NCBI GenBank assembly: GCA_022509145.1
Contig: JAFLTX010000001.1
Coordinates: forward strand, 1 to 64,000
DNA: 64,000 bases
DNA from: Muribaculaceae bacterium
GTDB lineage: Bacteria > Bacteroidota > Bacteroidia > Bacteroidales > Muribaculaceae
Direction: 5' to 3'
This document shows, piece by piece, positions 43,930-53,000 of this stretch. Under the pieces are notes generated by a model that worked only from the letters and a program-made list of their open reading frames with translations, was not told where the DNA came from and searched no databases. Each line of letters starts with the position of its first letter. Within the stretch, counting starts at the first letter, position 1. A program made the position numbers and the translations under genes.

Positions 43930-44734
43930 CTGTCAGTTGTTTGAAGAAATCAGAAATAGCATTCGCGTCTTCGTCGAGATTTTCGTGGAAGAGGATGGGT
44001 ATGCCTCTCGCCTTTGCTCTCTCCAGAAGATTGCGGGGAGGGAAGGGGAGGTGGAAAATCACGGCGTCGGCATTGTCGATAGCCATAAAGTGGAGAAGGT
44101 CGGTATTGAGCGGGAGCTTCTCGTATTGGGCTATCACCTCCTCGTCGAAACCTTCGTCACGGAGCTTGAGGAGGAAATCTTTTGCGAGACGTCCGGTTAT
44201 TTCGCCGGGGAGCACGGAATATACCACCTTGCTGGTGAGATAGGTTGATTCTCTGGCGTAAAGTTTTTTGAGGTAGAGGGGGAGAAGCGCCGAGATCCAG
44301 CCGGATACGTGGACAATCGAGGGGTCCCAGAGCAGTTTTTTCACCGTGTCGGCTGTGCCGTGGGCAAAGTAAATGGCACGTTCGTCGTTGTCCGGACGGT
44401 TGCTTCCAAGCTCGTCCACATCGTCTTTGCTTTTTGTGAAATAGTCGTCGTTGTCAACGAAATAGACCTGAATGCGGGACGGTTGGAGCGAAGCCACCTT
44501 GATCACGAGAGGGTGGTCGTTGTTATTGATGGAAATATTTACACCGCTGAGCCGAATCACTTCGTGGAGCTGGTTTCTGCGTTCGTTTACCACTCCGAAT
44601 TTCGGCATAAACGTGCGCACCTCATAGCCCTTTGCAGCCAGTCGCTGCGGGAACATCTTGCCTAAAGTAGGCTCTTCCACCGGGAGATACGGGAAGATTT
44701 TATGGGTTACCAACAATAGTCTCTCTTTTGCCAT
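43919..44734 (-). CDS. Glycogen/starch synthase-like N-terminal half protein
   Basis: A 271-residue protein similar to the N-terminal Rossmann domain of GT5 starch/glycogen synthases (KIFPYLP ... RLAAKGYEVRTFMPKFG ... VHVSGWISALLPLYLK). The second GT-B domain, which binds the ADP-sugar, is absent, and the KTGGL glucan/ADP motif is replaced by PVEEPTLGK. It is about half the usual 480-residue length and ends normally, so this looks like a settled short family rather than a recent break. It is probably not an active synthase by itself; the short form is annotated as glycogen/starch synthase in relatives. It heads the run that includes DUF4270 and ABC-F genes. Confidence 0.75.
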
Positions 44735-44751
44735 TTTAAGAAAATTTTGTA

Positions 44752-44814
44752 CCCTACAGGGGCGCCGGGAGTCGCGGGTTTCTTACCGCCCGAAGGGGCT
44801 CCCGCCGTTAGCCC
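44752..44814 (-). promoter_or_regulatory. GC-rich structured leader before the glycogen-synthase-like gene
   Basis: In an otherwise AT-rich gap, about 60 GC-rich bases can fold: CGGGAG (44766-44771) pairs with CTCCCG (44799-44804), and inside it GCGG (44774-44777) pairs with CCGC (44786-44789). They lie in the predicted 5' leader (44735 to about 44820). No known riboswitch class is recognised. Confidence 0.4.
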
Positions 44815-44826
44815 AGAATAATCACG

Positions 44827-44858
44827 CAAAGTTACAAAATTTTTGCGACATAAGCAAG
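44827..44858 (-). promoter_or_regulatory. Promoter of the glycogen-synthase-like gene
   Basis: On the minus strand, CTTG (44855-44858, one mismatch to TTTG) and TAACTTTG (44827-44834) are 20 bases apart. The predicted leader is about 86 bases. Confidence 0.5.
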
Positions 44859-44995
44859 TGCCACCACCCTCCGCCCTCCTAAATTCTGCCAATACCCCGC
44901 AACTGCCACTCTATGAGGTAGTAGTGCCCACACGGGTATGCCTCTCATTCTTTGCAAATTTTCGATTAAAAAGTGAATTTGCAAATCTGGGGGGG

Positions 44996-47326
44996 TTATT
45001 TGGGGGCTAAGGCGAGGTTGAGGACTTCCGGAATGGTGGAGGCGTAGAGGAAGGTAAGGCCGGAAGTGTACTTGGCCGGTATATCTTCTATGTCAGGGCG
45101 ATTTTTCTCGGAGAGGATTATGGTGGAGATGCCGGCTCGTTTGGCCGCAAGAATTTTCTCCTTGATCCCTCCCACAGGAAGCACTTTTCCTCGGAGCGTA
45201 ACCTCTCCGGTCATTGCCAGGCTCCCCTTCAACGGACGGTCGGTGAAGGCGCTGATCATCGAAGTGACCATCGTGATCCCGGCTGAAGGACCGTCTTTCG
45301 GCACAGCTCCTTCCGGCACGTGAAGGTGAACGTCGGTTTTTGGGAAGCACGACGGGTCGATGTCGAGCGAAGCGGCGTTGGCCTTGATCCATTGAAGGGC
45401 GAGTGTGGCCGATTCTTTCATCACATCACCCAGGTTGCCGGTGAGAGTGATGTTCCCCTTACCTTCCGACAGCGACGACTCGAAATATAGAATCTCGCCG
45501 CCCACGGGAGTCCACGCCAACCCCGCCACAACACCTACGGGAAGATCGGTTTCGTAAACCTCTTTCATCACATCTTCCTTCCCGAGAAGGCTGCGCAACT
45601 CTTTCTCGTTGATTTTCTTCGGGAACGGGCTGCCGCTGACTTTCTTGACTGCAATCTTGCGGAGCACCTTTGCGAGCACCTTCTCGAGGCCGCGCACACC
45701 GCTCTCGCGCGTGTAGTTCTCTATAGCGGCACGTATCGCACCGTCGGTAAACTGCACCTCCTTTTTGGCAAAGCCGTGGTTTTCAAGAAGTTTTGGGATA
45801 AGATGACGCTTTGCAATCTCCAGTTTTTCCTCCAGAATATATCCGGAGATATCGATGAGCTCCATCCTGTCGCGCAGCGGGGCCGAGATAGTGGAGATGT
45901 CGTTGGCCGTAGCTATGAAGAACACCTTCGAGAGGTCGTAATCGATATCAAGGTAATTGTCGTGGAAACGGCTGTTCTGCTCAGGGTCAAGTACTTCCAG
46001 GAGAGCTTGCGCCGGATCTCCGCGATGGTCGTGACCTATCTTGTCAATCTCGTCGAGCACGAAGACGGGGTTGTTGGTTTTGAGCTTCGAGAGGGAGGTG
46101 ATTATACGGCCGGGAAGGGCACCGATGTATGTGCGCCGGTGGCCACGGAGCTGAGTTTCGTCGTGCAGGCCGCCCAGTGAGATCCTGGCGTATTCGCGGC
46201 CTATAGAGTCGGCGATCGACTTGCAGAGCGAAGTCTTCCCCACACCGGGAGCACCGTAGAGGCAAAGGATAGGCGAACGCATGTCGCCGCGAAGTTTCAA
46301 CACGGCGATATGCTCAATGATGCGCTCCTTTATCTTTTCGAGGCCATATTGGTCTTTCTCAAGGTCTTTGCGGAGTTTGACAAGGTCGATTTCGGCTTCT
46401 GAAACGTTGTTCCACGGCAGGGAGAGAAGCATCTCGAGATAAGTGTATTGGAGGGCGTAGTCGGGACTTGTGGGATTGTAACGACGCAGTTTGCCGAGCT
46501 CCTTCCGGAAAGCCTCCGCGGTCTCAGGAGACCAGTTCATAAGATCTGCCCGCTCTTCCAGGCGCACGATATCTTCCTCCTCGCCTTCGCCGATTTCATT
46601 TTGAATGGTGCGCATCTGGGCGCGCAGGAGATGGTTGCGTTGCTCGCGGTCCATTTCCATAGACGCTTTGGTGAAAATCTCGCGGCGCAGATCGATTTCG
46701 CGCTTTATCTGGTCGAGGGCCATGAGAGCTTTCTCTCCGCGCTTGTAGAGATCCTGCTCCAGCGCCATATCGAGTTTCTTGTCATACGGGATAGGCGAAG
46801 TGACTATCAGGAAGTTGAGATAGATTTCAGGGTCGTCGGTGATCTCCTTGGGGGCGGCGAGATGCACGTTGGTGTTTTCGAGGAAGAATTCTTTGAGTTC
46901 GTCATAGACCCGTTCCACCAATTTCAGCATCATCAGATACTCCTCCCGCTTGTTTTTTCTTACCTTGTCGGGACGAGCCACGAAATTTCCGTAGAAGAAA
47001 TTTTTATCCCGGTTGTCGTCGGGGAATACCTCTACTGCCTGTTCGCAAGCCAGGAATGCGCTCTTGGCACCGTCGGGAAGGTCTATGATTCTCAGCACCT
47101 TGGCAAAGACGCCGACACCGCTTAAATTTTCTACAAACAGTCCTTTCGAAGGATCCTTCACCGGGGAAATCACTACGAAGCCGTCCATGTTCAAAACTTT
47201 GGTCAGGATGCGTTCCTGGTCTTCGTTTTCCACGGGAACGGGGAGCGGAACTCCCTGGAAAGGTACAACTTGAGATGTCGGTATGATTATGGTGTCAAGA
47301 GCAGATCTGTTCCTTGTCTTTGGCAT
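44996..47326 (-). CDS. lon: ATP-dependent Lon protease
   Basis: A 776-residue protease: N-terminal LON substrate domain (about 10-200), a helical linker, an AAA+ module with the Walker A GAPGVGKTS and Walker B FVLDEIDKIG, and a C-terminal protease domain with the catalytic Ser in KDGPSAGI and Lys in VGGIKEKILAAKRAG. It degrades misfolded and regulatory proteins in the cytoplasm. Length fits LonA. It is divergent from a tRNA methyltransferase gene across a 75-base gap with boxes for both directions (47362-47391). No heat-shock operator such as CIRCE is seen. Confidence 0.97.
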   Translation of the reverse strand: MPKTRNRSALDTIIIPTSQVVPFQGVPLPVPVENEDQERILTKVLNMDGFVVISPVKDPSKGLFVENLSGVGVFAKVLRIIDLPDGAKSAFLACEQAVEVFPDDNRDKNFFYGNFVARPDKVRKNKREEYLMMLKLVERVYDELKEFFLENTNVHLAAPKEITDDPEIYLNFLIVTSPIPYDKKLDMALEQDLYKRGEKALMALDQIKREIDLRREIFTKASMEMDREQRNHLLRAQMRTIQNEIGEGEEEDIVRLEERADLMNWSPETAEAFRKELGKLRRYNPTSPDYALQYTYLEMLLSLPWNNVSEAEIDLVKLRKDLEKDQYGLEKIKERIIEHIAVLKLRGDMRSPILCLYGAPGVGKTSLCKSIADSIGREYARISLGGLHDETQLRGHRRTYIGALPGRIITSLSKLKTNNPVFVLDEIDKIGHDHRGDPAQALLEVLDPEQNSRFHDNYLDIDYDLSKVFFIATANDISTISAPLRDRMELIDISGYILEEKLEIAKRHLIPKLLENHGFAKKEVQFTDGAIRAAIENYTRESGVRGLEKVLAKVLRKIAVKKVSGSPFPKKINEKELRSLLGKEDVMKEVYETDLPVGVVAGLAWTPVGGEILYFESSLSEGKGNITLTGNLGDVMKESATLALQWIKANAASLDIDPSCFPKTDVHLHVPEGAVPKDGPSAGITMVTSMISAFTDRPLKGSLAMTGEVTLRGKVLPVGGIKEKILAAKRAGISTIILSEKNRPDIEDIPAKYTSGLTFLYASTIPEVLNLALAPK

Positions 47327-47361
47327 TGCGTTTATTAATTTTTGGAATCTGAAATCGGTTG

Positions 47362-47391
47362 CAAAATTAATAAAAATTATGCTTAAATTTG
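47362..47391. promoter_or_regulatory. Divergent -7 boxes for lon and the tRNA methyltransferase gene
   Basis: The minus-strand TAATTTTG at 47362-47369 would serve lon, 35 bases upstream of its ATG. The plus-strand TAAATTTG at 47384-47391 would serve the methyltransferase, 10 bases before its first ATG; a GTTG (47358-47361) is 22 bases upstream of it. The two promoters nearly touch. Confidence 0.45.
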
Positions 47392-47401
47392 CATTGAAAA
47401 G

Positions 47402-48136
47402 ATGTCAAGGATGGTTGAAAAGGGAGTATTCAGATTCAAGAAATTCTCAGTGAGACACACCCGGAGCAGCATGAAAGTAGGTGTTGACGGGGTGCTTCTC
47501 GGAGCGTGGGGAGGAGTCGAGGGTAATATCGGACTTGACATCGGCACAGGTTGCGGTCTCATCGCGCTGATGGCAGCCCAACGGAATCCGGAAGCTGAAA
47601 TCACGGCTATCGACAATCATCAGCCGTCGGTAGAAGAAGCCGCAGAAAATTTTAATGAAGCCGACGCCGCTGGACGGTTGAAGGCTTTCTACGGCAACGT
47701 GTTGGAGTTTGGGGAGAAGGAAGAGAACGCCGGGCGATTTGATTTTATATTGAGCAATCCGCCATATTTCGATTCCGGCATCGACCGGCCCGTCACGGCC
47801 AGGGAGCAGGCACGCCATCAGGGAGAATTGACGTTGGAGAAGTTGGCGACGGTAGCGGCAAGGATGTTGAAGAAAGGGGGAAGATTCTCGCTGATAATCC
47901 CGTTTGAATTCAGAGAAAGGATCACGCTTGCCGCGGCGGACTGTGGGCTATACCCTACACGCATATGTACGGTGGCCGACAAACCCGGGAAGAAGCCTAA
48001 ACGGATTATGGTTGAATTTGAAAAAAAAAGCGGTGCCACGTGCGCTGAAGAGCTGCTCTATCTCCGGGAAGAAAACGGCTCGTACTCCCAAGCTTACAAG
48101 AGCTTGACCGACGATTTCTATTTAGGCCTTCCCTGA
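47402..48136 (+). CDS. trmN6: tRNA1(Val) adenine-37 N6-methyltransferase-like protein
   Basis: A 244-residue SAM methyltransferase. It begins with FRFKKFSVRHTRSSMKVGVDGVLLGAW, typical of the TrmN6 (YfiC) group, followed by the SAM motif IGLDIGTGCGLIALMA and the catalytic ILSNPPYFDSG (NPPY), which marks N6-adenine methylation. It would modify A37 of tRNA1(Val). The ATG at 47402 is used; a second in-frame ATG three codons later (47411) is possible because the -7 box is so near. It stands alone, convergent with pncC. Confidence 0.9.
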   Translation: MSRMVEKGVFRFKKFSVRHTRSSMKVGVDGVLLGAWGGVEGNIGLDIGTGCGLIALMAAQRNPEAEITAIDNHQPSVEEAAENFNEADAAGRLKAFYGNVLEFGEKEENAGRFDFILSNPPYFDSGIDRPVTAREQARHQGELTLEKLATVAARMLKKGGRFSLIIPFEFRERITLAAADCGLYPTRICTVADKPGKKPKRIMVEFEKKSGATCAEELLYLREENGSYSQAYKSLTDDFYLGLP

Positions 48137-48197
48137 CACTCAGAAAAGGCCTTGTTTCATATCGAGAAAAGATTCGGGTAAAAATTGCCCGTCTGTA

Positions 48198-48980
48198 TCA
48201 GTCGTCGTTGATTTCGTCTTGAGGCTCGTATCGGTTGAGCAGCAGGTTGATGAGCATCACGATGGCATGGTTTGTTGCGCTCTCTATCACCTGGTTGCGG
48301 TCTCCTTCGAAATGTCTACATTCAGAAACAAGCTGGTCACGGTATTTTGCTGCGATCCATACCGTGCCTACGGGCTTGAACTTCGAGCCGCCGTCGGGCC
48401 CTGCGATGCCGCTTGTGGCGATGGCGCAGTCCGACCGCATCACCGCCGAGACACCTTCCGCCATTGCTTCGACCACCTGCCGGCTTACCGCTCCGTATTT
48501 CTGGATCAGGCCGCCCGAAACGTTGAGCACACGCGTCTTCACCTCGTTGCTGTAGCTCACCACGCTGCCGAGATAATAGTTGGATGAGCCTGCCACCTGG
48601 GTAATCTTATGGGCTATGTTGCCGCCCGTGCAGCTTTCGGCGCTGCTCACCGTCAGTTCCTTTTCGCGCAGAGAATCGCCGAGAACTTCTGCGATGCTCT
48701 TGTCTTCGGTCGATACGGTTTCGTGCGAGAAGATGCCGCTCAGGGTCTGATGAAACTTGTTCATCTTGAAACGAAGCAGCTCCACACCGGTGTTGACGCC
48801 GGTGAGAGTGATTTTGGTAACCAGACCGGAGTTGTCTACCGAAATCTTCACATATTCAGGGAGTTGAGCTTCGAAATGCCTGATGATTTTGGTGAGTTCC
48901 TGGCGCGTGTAGCCGTAGATAACCACGTGGCGTTTCTCTTCGTGGGCTGTGGCTCCGTCTTTATTGGTAAGCTTAGTCAT
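48198..48980 (-). CDS. pncC: CinA-type nicotinamide-nucleotide amidase without the N-terminal MoCF domain
   Basis: A 260-residue protein. The C-terminal 160 residues are the CinA/PncC amidase: VSSAESCTGGNIAHKITQVAGSS, SYSNEVKTRVLNVS, IATSGIAGPDGG, KPVGTVWIA, with the Ser/Thr/Lys residues used for deamidation of nicotinamide mononucleotide. The first 85 or so residues (RHVVIYGYTRQELTKIIRHF ... NKFHQTLSG) look like the small KH-type middle domain of full CinA, but the MoCF domain that should precede it is missing. It recycles pyridine nucleotides in the cytoplasm. Its ATG overlaps the tsaD stop by four bases. Confidence 0.85.
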   Translation of the reverse strand: MTKLTNKDGATAHEEKRHVVIYGYTRQELTKIIRHFEAQLPEYVKISVDNSGLVTKITLTGVNTGVELLRFKMNKFHQTLSGIFSHETVSTEDKSIAEVLGDSLREKELTVSSAESCTGGNIAHKITQVAGSSNYYLGSVVSYSNEVKTRVLNVSGGLIQKYGAVSRQVVEAMAEGVSAVMRSDCAIATSGIAGPDGGSKFKPVGTVWIAAKYRDQLVSECRHFEGDRNQVIESATNHAIVMLINLLLNRYEPQDEINDD

Positions 48981-49999
48981 AATTTGGCAGCAATTTTAGC
49001 GTAAGGTGTTTCGTCGAGAGAGGAGAAATCTCCGTCGAGGAATTTATAATAACCCACCGTGGCCACCATTGCGGCATTGTCGGTGGTGTATTTCAAAGGA
49101 GGAATCCAGGCCTTGATGCCGTGTTTGGCAGCAAGCTTCTCCACGGCGCCGCGCACGCCGCTGTTGGCCGAGACTCCGCCGCCGATGGCTATGTCGGCCG
49201 GCTTGTAGATGCCGATGCTTTTCTCGAGCTTCTCCATCAGAATCTCGATGATTACATTCTGAAGGGAGGCGGCAAGGTCTTCCTGGCGCTCTGCGATGAA
49301 GTTCGGATTGGTCTTGAGCTCGTCGCGCAGAGTGTAGAGGAAAGAGGTCTTTAGGCCGGAGAAACTGTAGTCGAGGCCGGGAATGTGGGGTTTGCTGAAG
49401 CGGAAAGCCTTGGGGTTGCCGGTCTTGGCCAGACGGTCGATTACCGGGCCTGCGGGATAGGGGAGATTCATCACCTTTCCGCATTTGTCGAAGGCTTCGC
49501 CTGCGGCGTCGTCGATCGTTGAGCCAACAATTTCCATCTCGTTGGCGCTTTTCACCACAATGATTTGGGAATTTCCACCCGAAATGAGAAGGGTGAGATA
49601 AGGGAAAGGAGGCACGGAATCCTCTTCCGATTCGCGGATGAGCGGAGAAAGCGCGTGTCCCTGCAGGTGATTCACCTCTACGAGCGGAATGTCGAGAGCA
49701 AGAGAGAGGCCTTTTGCAAAACTGCTCCCTACCAGAAGCGAGCCGATGAGACCGGGGCCACGGGTGTAGGCAATGGCCGACAGCTCGTCTTTGGACACTC
49801 CCGCCTGCCGGAGCGCTTCGGCAACAACGGGCACGATGTTCTGCTGGTGGGCGCGGGAGGCAAGCTCGGGTACCACACCGCCGTAAGATTCATGCACTTT
49901 TTGTGAGGCAATCACATTGCTCAACACCACTCCGTCGCGCACCACGGCTGCCGAAGTGTCGTCGCATGAAGACTCGATTCCTAATATAACTCTGCTCAT
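48977..49999 (-). CDS. tsaD: tRNA threonylcarbamoyladenosine transferase
   Basis: A 340-residue enzyme with the N-terminal ILGIESSCDDTSAAVV, the metal-binding HLQGH motif, LLISGGNSQI and DDAAGEAFDK, all diagnostic of TsaD/Kae1. With TsaB, E and C it attaches threonylcarbamoyl to A37 of ANN-decoding tRNAs. The gene is essential in most bacteria. It is divergent from tamB across 61 bases, an order I recall from other Bacteroidota. The minus-strand -7 box (50007-50014) lies 7 bases before its ATG, suggesting a leaderless mRNA. Confidence 0.97.
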   Translation of the reverse strand: MSRVILGIESSCDDTSAAVVRDGVVLSNVIASQKVHESYGGVVPELASRAHQQNIVPVVAEALRQAGVSKDELSAIAYTRGPGLIGSLLVGSSFAKGLSLALDIPLVEVNHLQGHALSPLIRESEEDSVPPFPYLTLLISGGNSQIIVVKSANEMEIVGSTIDDAAGEAFDKCGKVMNLPYPAGPVIDRLAKTGNPKAFRFSKPHIPGLDYSFSGLKTSFLYTLRDELKTNPNFIAERQEDLAASLQNVIIEILMEKLEKSIGIYKPADIAIGGGVSANSGVRGAVEKLAAKHGIKAWIPPLKYTTDNAAMVATVGYYKFLDGDFSSLDETPYAKIAAKL

Positions 50000-50006
50000 T
50001 TTGCTA

Positions 50007-50044
50007 CAAATTTACTAAAAATTCCGCGAATTTTGCTAATTTTG
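50007..50044. promoter_or_regulatory. Divergent -7 boxes for tsaD and tamB
   Basis: The minus-strand TAAATTTG (50007-50014) faces tsaD, 7 bases before its ATG. The plus-strand TAATTTTG (50037-50044) faces tamB, 16 bases before its GTG. Neither has a clear TTTG at -33. Confidence 0.45.
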
Positions 50045-50060
50045 TGCAAAACCACTGAGT

Positions 50061-53000
50061 GTGGGTGAAAATAAAACTAAGGTAAAGACCACGCTTCTAT
50101 GGACCTATAAGGTGCTGAGAAGCTTGATATTCAGCGCTATAGTTCTGGCTGTGGTGCTGGTTGCCTTGGTGTATACATCCCTGTCGATTCCGCCCGTCCA
50201 AAATTGGATCAAAGGTAAAGTAAAGGCAGAATTAGAGACCTTCTTCGGAAATCATATCGAGATCGACAGGTTGAAGATCATTCCTCTCAACGAGATAATC
50301 ATCGAAGGCGCCGACATCCACGACCTCAACGAGGAAAGTTGTCTGAAAATCGAGCGCCTCGGAGCCGGGATAAATCTCTGGCGGCTCGTTTTCGGCGGTA
50401 AAATAGAGATAACCTATGTGGAGCTCATCAACTTTTCGGCCAACGTGTATCAAACAGCTGAAGGAGAACCTCTGAATATCGATTTCATCATCAAGGCGTT
50501 GACCAAAAAGGATGAAAACAAGCCTCCGGCCAGGTTTGACCTCAAGATACGCAACATAGTGCTTCGCCAGGGGAGCGCCAGGTTCTCACGGTTATGGAAG
50601 CCCGAGACAGCAGGGGATAAGATTGATTTCAATCATCTTGAGATCACGGACCTGGCAGCCGACGTCACCATCCCGCGCCTGTCGAACGACCACTCCGTGA
50701 TCGACGTGAGACGCCTGTCGCTGAACGAGAAATCGGGACTCTCGATCAAAGAGATAGGCGGCGTGTTCAAGCTTGAGCCAGACCATCTTGAAGTGCAAGA
50801 TTTCGTGGTGAGACTCCCCGAAACCGAACTTCATACCTCGGATTTCACCCTTCCTCTGGATCTCGCCTCCCTCGGCGACCGGATGGTGGAGGTAAAGATA
50901 GAGAACAGCCGCATCACACCCTCGAATCTCGCGGCCTTTTATCCGCCGCTTGCGAACTTCGACACCCCGATGGCATTCCAAACCGAAGTGGGAGCCAATC
51001 TCAGCGACATCAGAATATCGGAACTGACACTCTCGTCGGCCAATGATTTCCAGCTCTCGCTCTCGGGCGCGGTGAGGAACTATTCAGACCTGGAGTCAGC
51101 CGAAATAGACGTCAATTCGTTGGCTGCCCATATCTCGCAGGCACAACTGCAACAGGCTGCTGGCACATTTATGAAAGGCGCCTCGCCTTTGGCCGATATT
51201 ATAATGTCTGGCATCGGAGCCGTAAATCTCGATATGAACGGGATGTATCGGTTCAAGACCGGTGAGCTGGGCGCATCCACCACCTTGCAGACTGCGCTCG
51301 GTGAGATCGAACTCACCACCGCCGGACGCCTCACGGAGAACGGCTTTGAAGGAGATATCAATGTCGGAGTGCCGCAGCTGAGGCTCTTTGATATCCCCGT
51401 CGGGAAGTATCTTTCATATATCGCCAACTCGCTGATCGGATTCAGAGGTAAGCTCAATTTCAAAGATTTTATGGCCTCGTCGGGGAATCTGGATTTTCAG
51501 TTCGAGGAACTCGACGTGCTCAACCGGAGAATCTCGAACCTGTCGGGACGCGTGGCCAAAGAAGGCGCCCTCTGCACCGTGGAGCTCGCTGCCGACGATT
51601 CCGACCTGAAATGCGAAATCGATGCCGAAGCCTTGTTGGCGGGAGAGGACTCTCAATGGAGACTCACAGCCGACATTGAAGATTTCGACACCTACAATTC
51701 ATTATTAACCGAGACCAACACTCCCCGTTACGAGATAAAAGGTATAATCGAGCTTGACGCCGTAGGGAACAACCTTGACAACATCACGGGCCAACTCTCG
51801 TTGAATGATTTCAGGATAACCAACTCAGAGGGGAAAAGCCTGGATGTGGACAGGCTAACCGTCTCCGTAGATGAAACCGCGGGCTACAAGTCCATAAGGC
51901 TTGCAAGCGATATGGTAGACCTGTCGCTGGAGGGAGATTATGTGCTCTCGAAAGTGCCGGTAATGATACATCAGACGTTGGCGAGTGTCTTCCCCGGCCT
52001 GGTTAGGGACGACCGTGAGAAAGCGGAATGTGGAAGCGGAGAGTTGCTCGTCAGTGTGAAAGACGCTCAGCCTCTCATCGACTTTTTCAAGATACCCGTA
52101 ATCCCGCTCACAGCCCTCAATGTAAAGGGTAGTTTCGACGGAGAAGACGGCACAGTGAGTCTCTCTACCGAGATTCCCTTCATTCAGCAGGGTAAAAATC
52201 TGATAACCGACACCTATCTCGATCTGAGTCTCGACGGGCTTCAGCAACGGGTGGCCTTGCAAGCCGGCACGGTATATCCCACCAAAAAAGGACTTCTGCA
52301 ACTCGACGCCGATCTGACAGGGCACGACAACAACTACCGCCTTGAGCTTGATTTCAACAAAGACCGCGACGTGGCTTTCCGGGGGAGAGCGGCGCTCGAT
52401 ATCCTGGCGGAATTCGACGGCGCGGAAGGAGGGATGCTGCTGGGTGTGGATTGGGAGCGCTCCACGTTGATGCTCAACGGCGCGGAATGGGTGATTGAAG
52501 ACTCGGAGATGACCTTTGACGGCCGCGCTTTGAGAATAAAGGACTTCTGCGTGCGACACAATGAGCAGTTTGTCCTCATCTCTGGCTATAACGATGTGGA
52601 GGATAACGGCGAGATAACCCTTACGCTTTCCGACATCAACCTCGACTATCTTTTCGACACCCTCAACATCCCGCACGTCAACTTCGGAGGGCAGGCCACC
52701 GGCGGCGTAACAGCAAGGAGTATCTTCAGCGGCGATCCGCAGGTTGCCACCGACAAGTTGACCATTGAAGACTTCAGTTATAACGGGGCGGTACTGGGTC
52801 ACGGCGACGTAACCGCGAGACTGAACCTGCCTAAAAAGATGGTGGCCATCGGAGCAGATATCACAAAAGGAGACCATACCGTGGCAAAAGCTGACGGGGG
52901 AGTGTGGTTCGGAAGAGATTCTCTGGCTTTCAACTTCCTGGCCGACAGGGTCAACGTCGGGTTCATGCAACCTTTTATGAAGGCTTTCTCATCTGACGTA

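Noticed and set aside
51855-52970. Minus-strand open frame of 371 codons inside tamB
   Set aside because: tamB is continuous over this region; the antisense frame lacks any motif and its own promoter.
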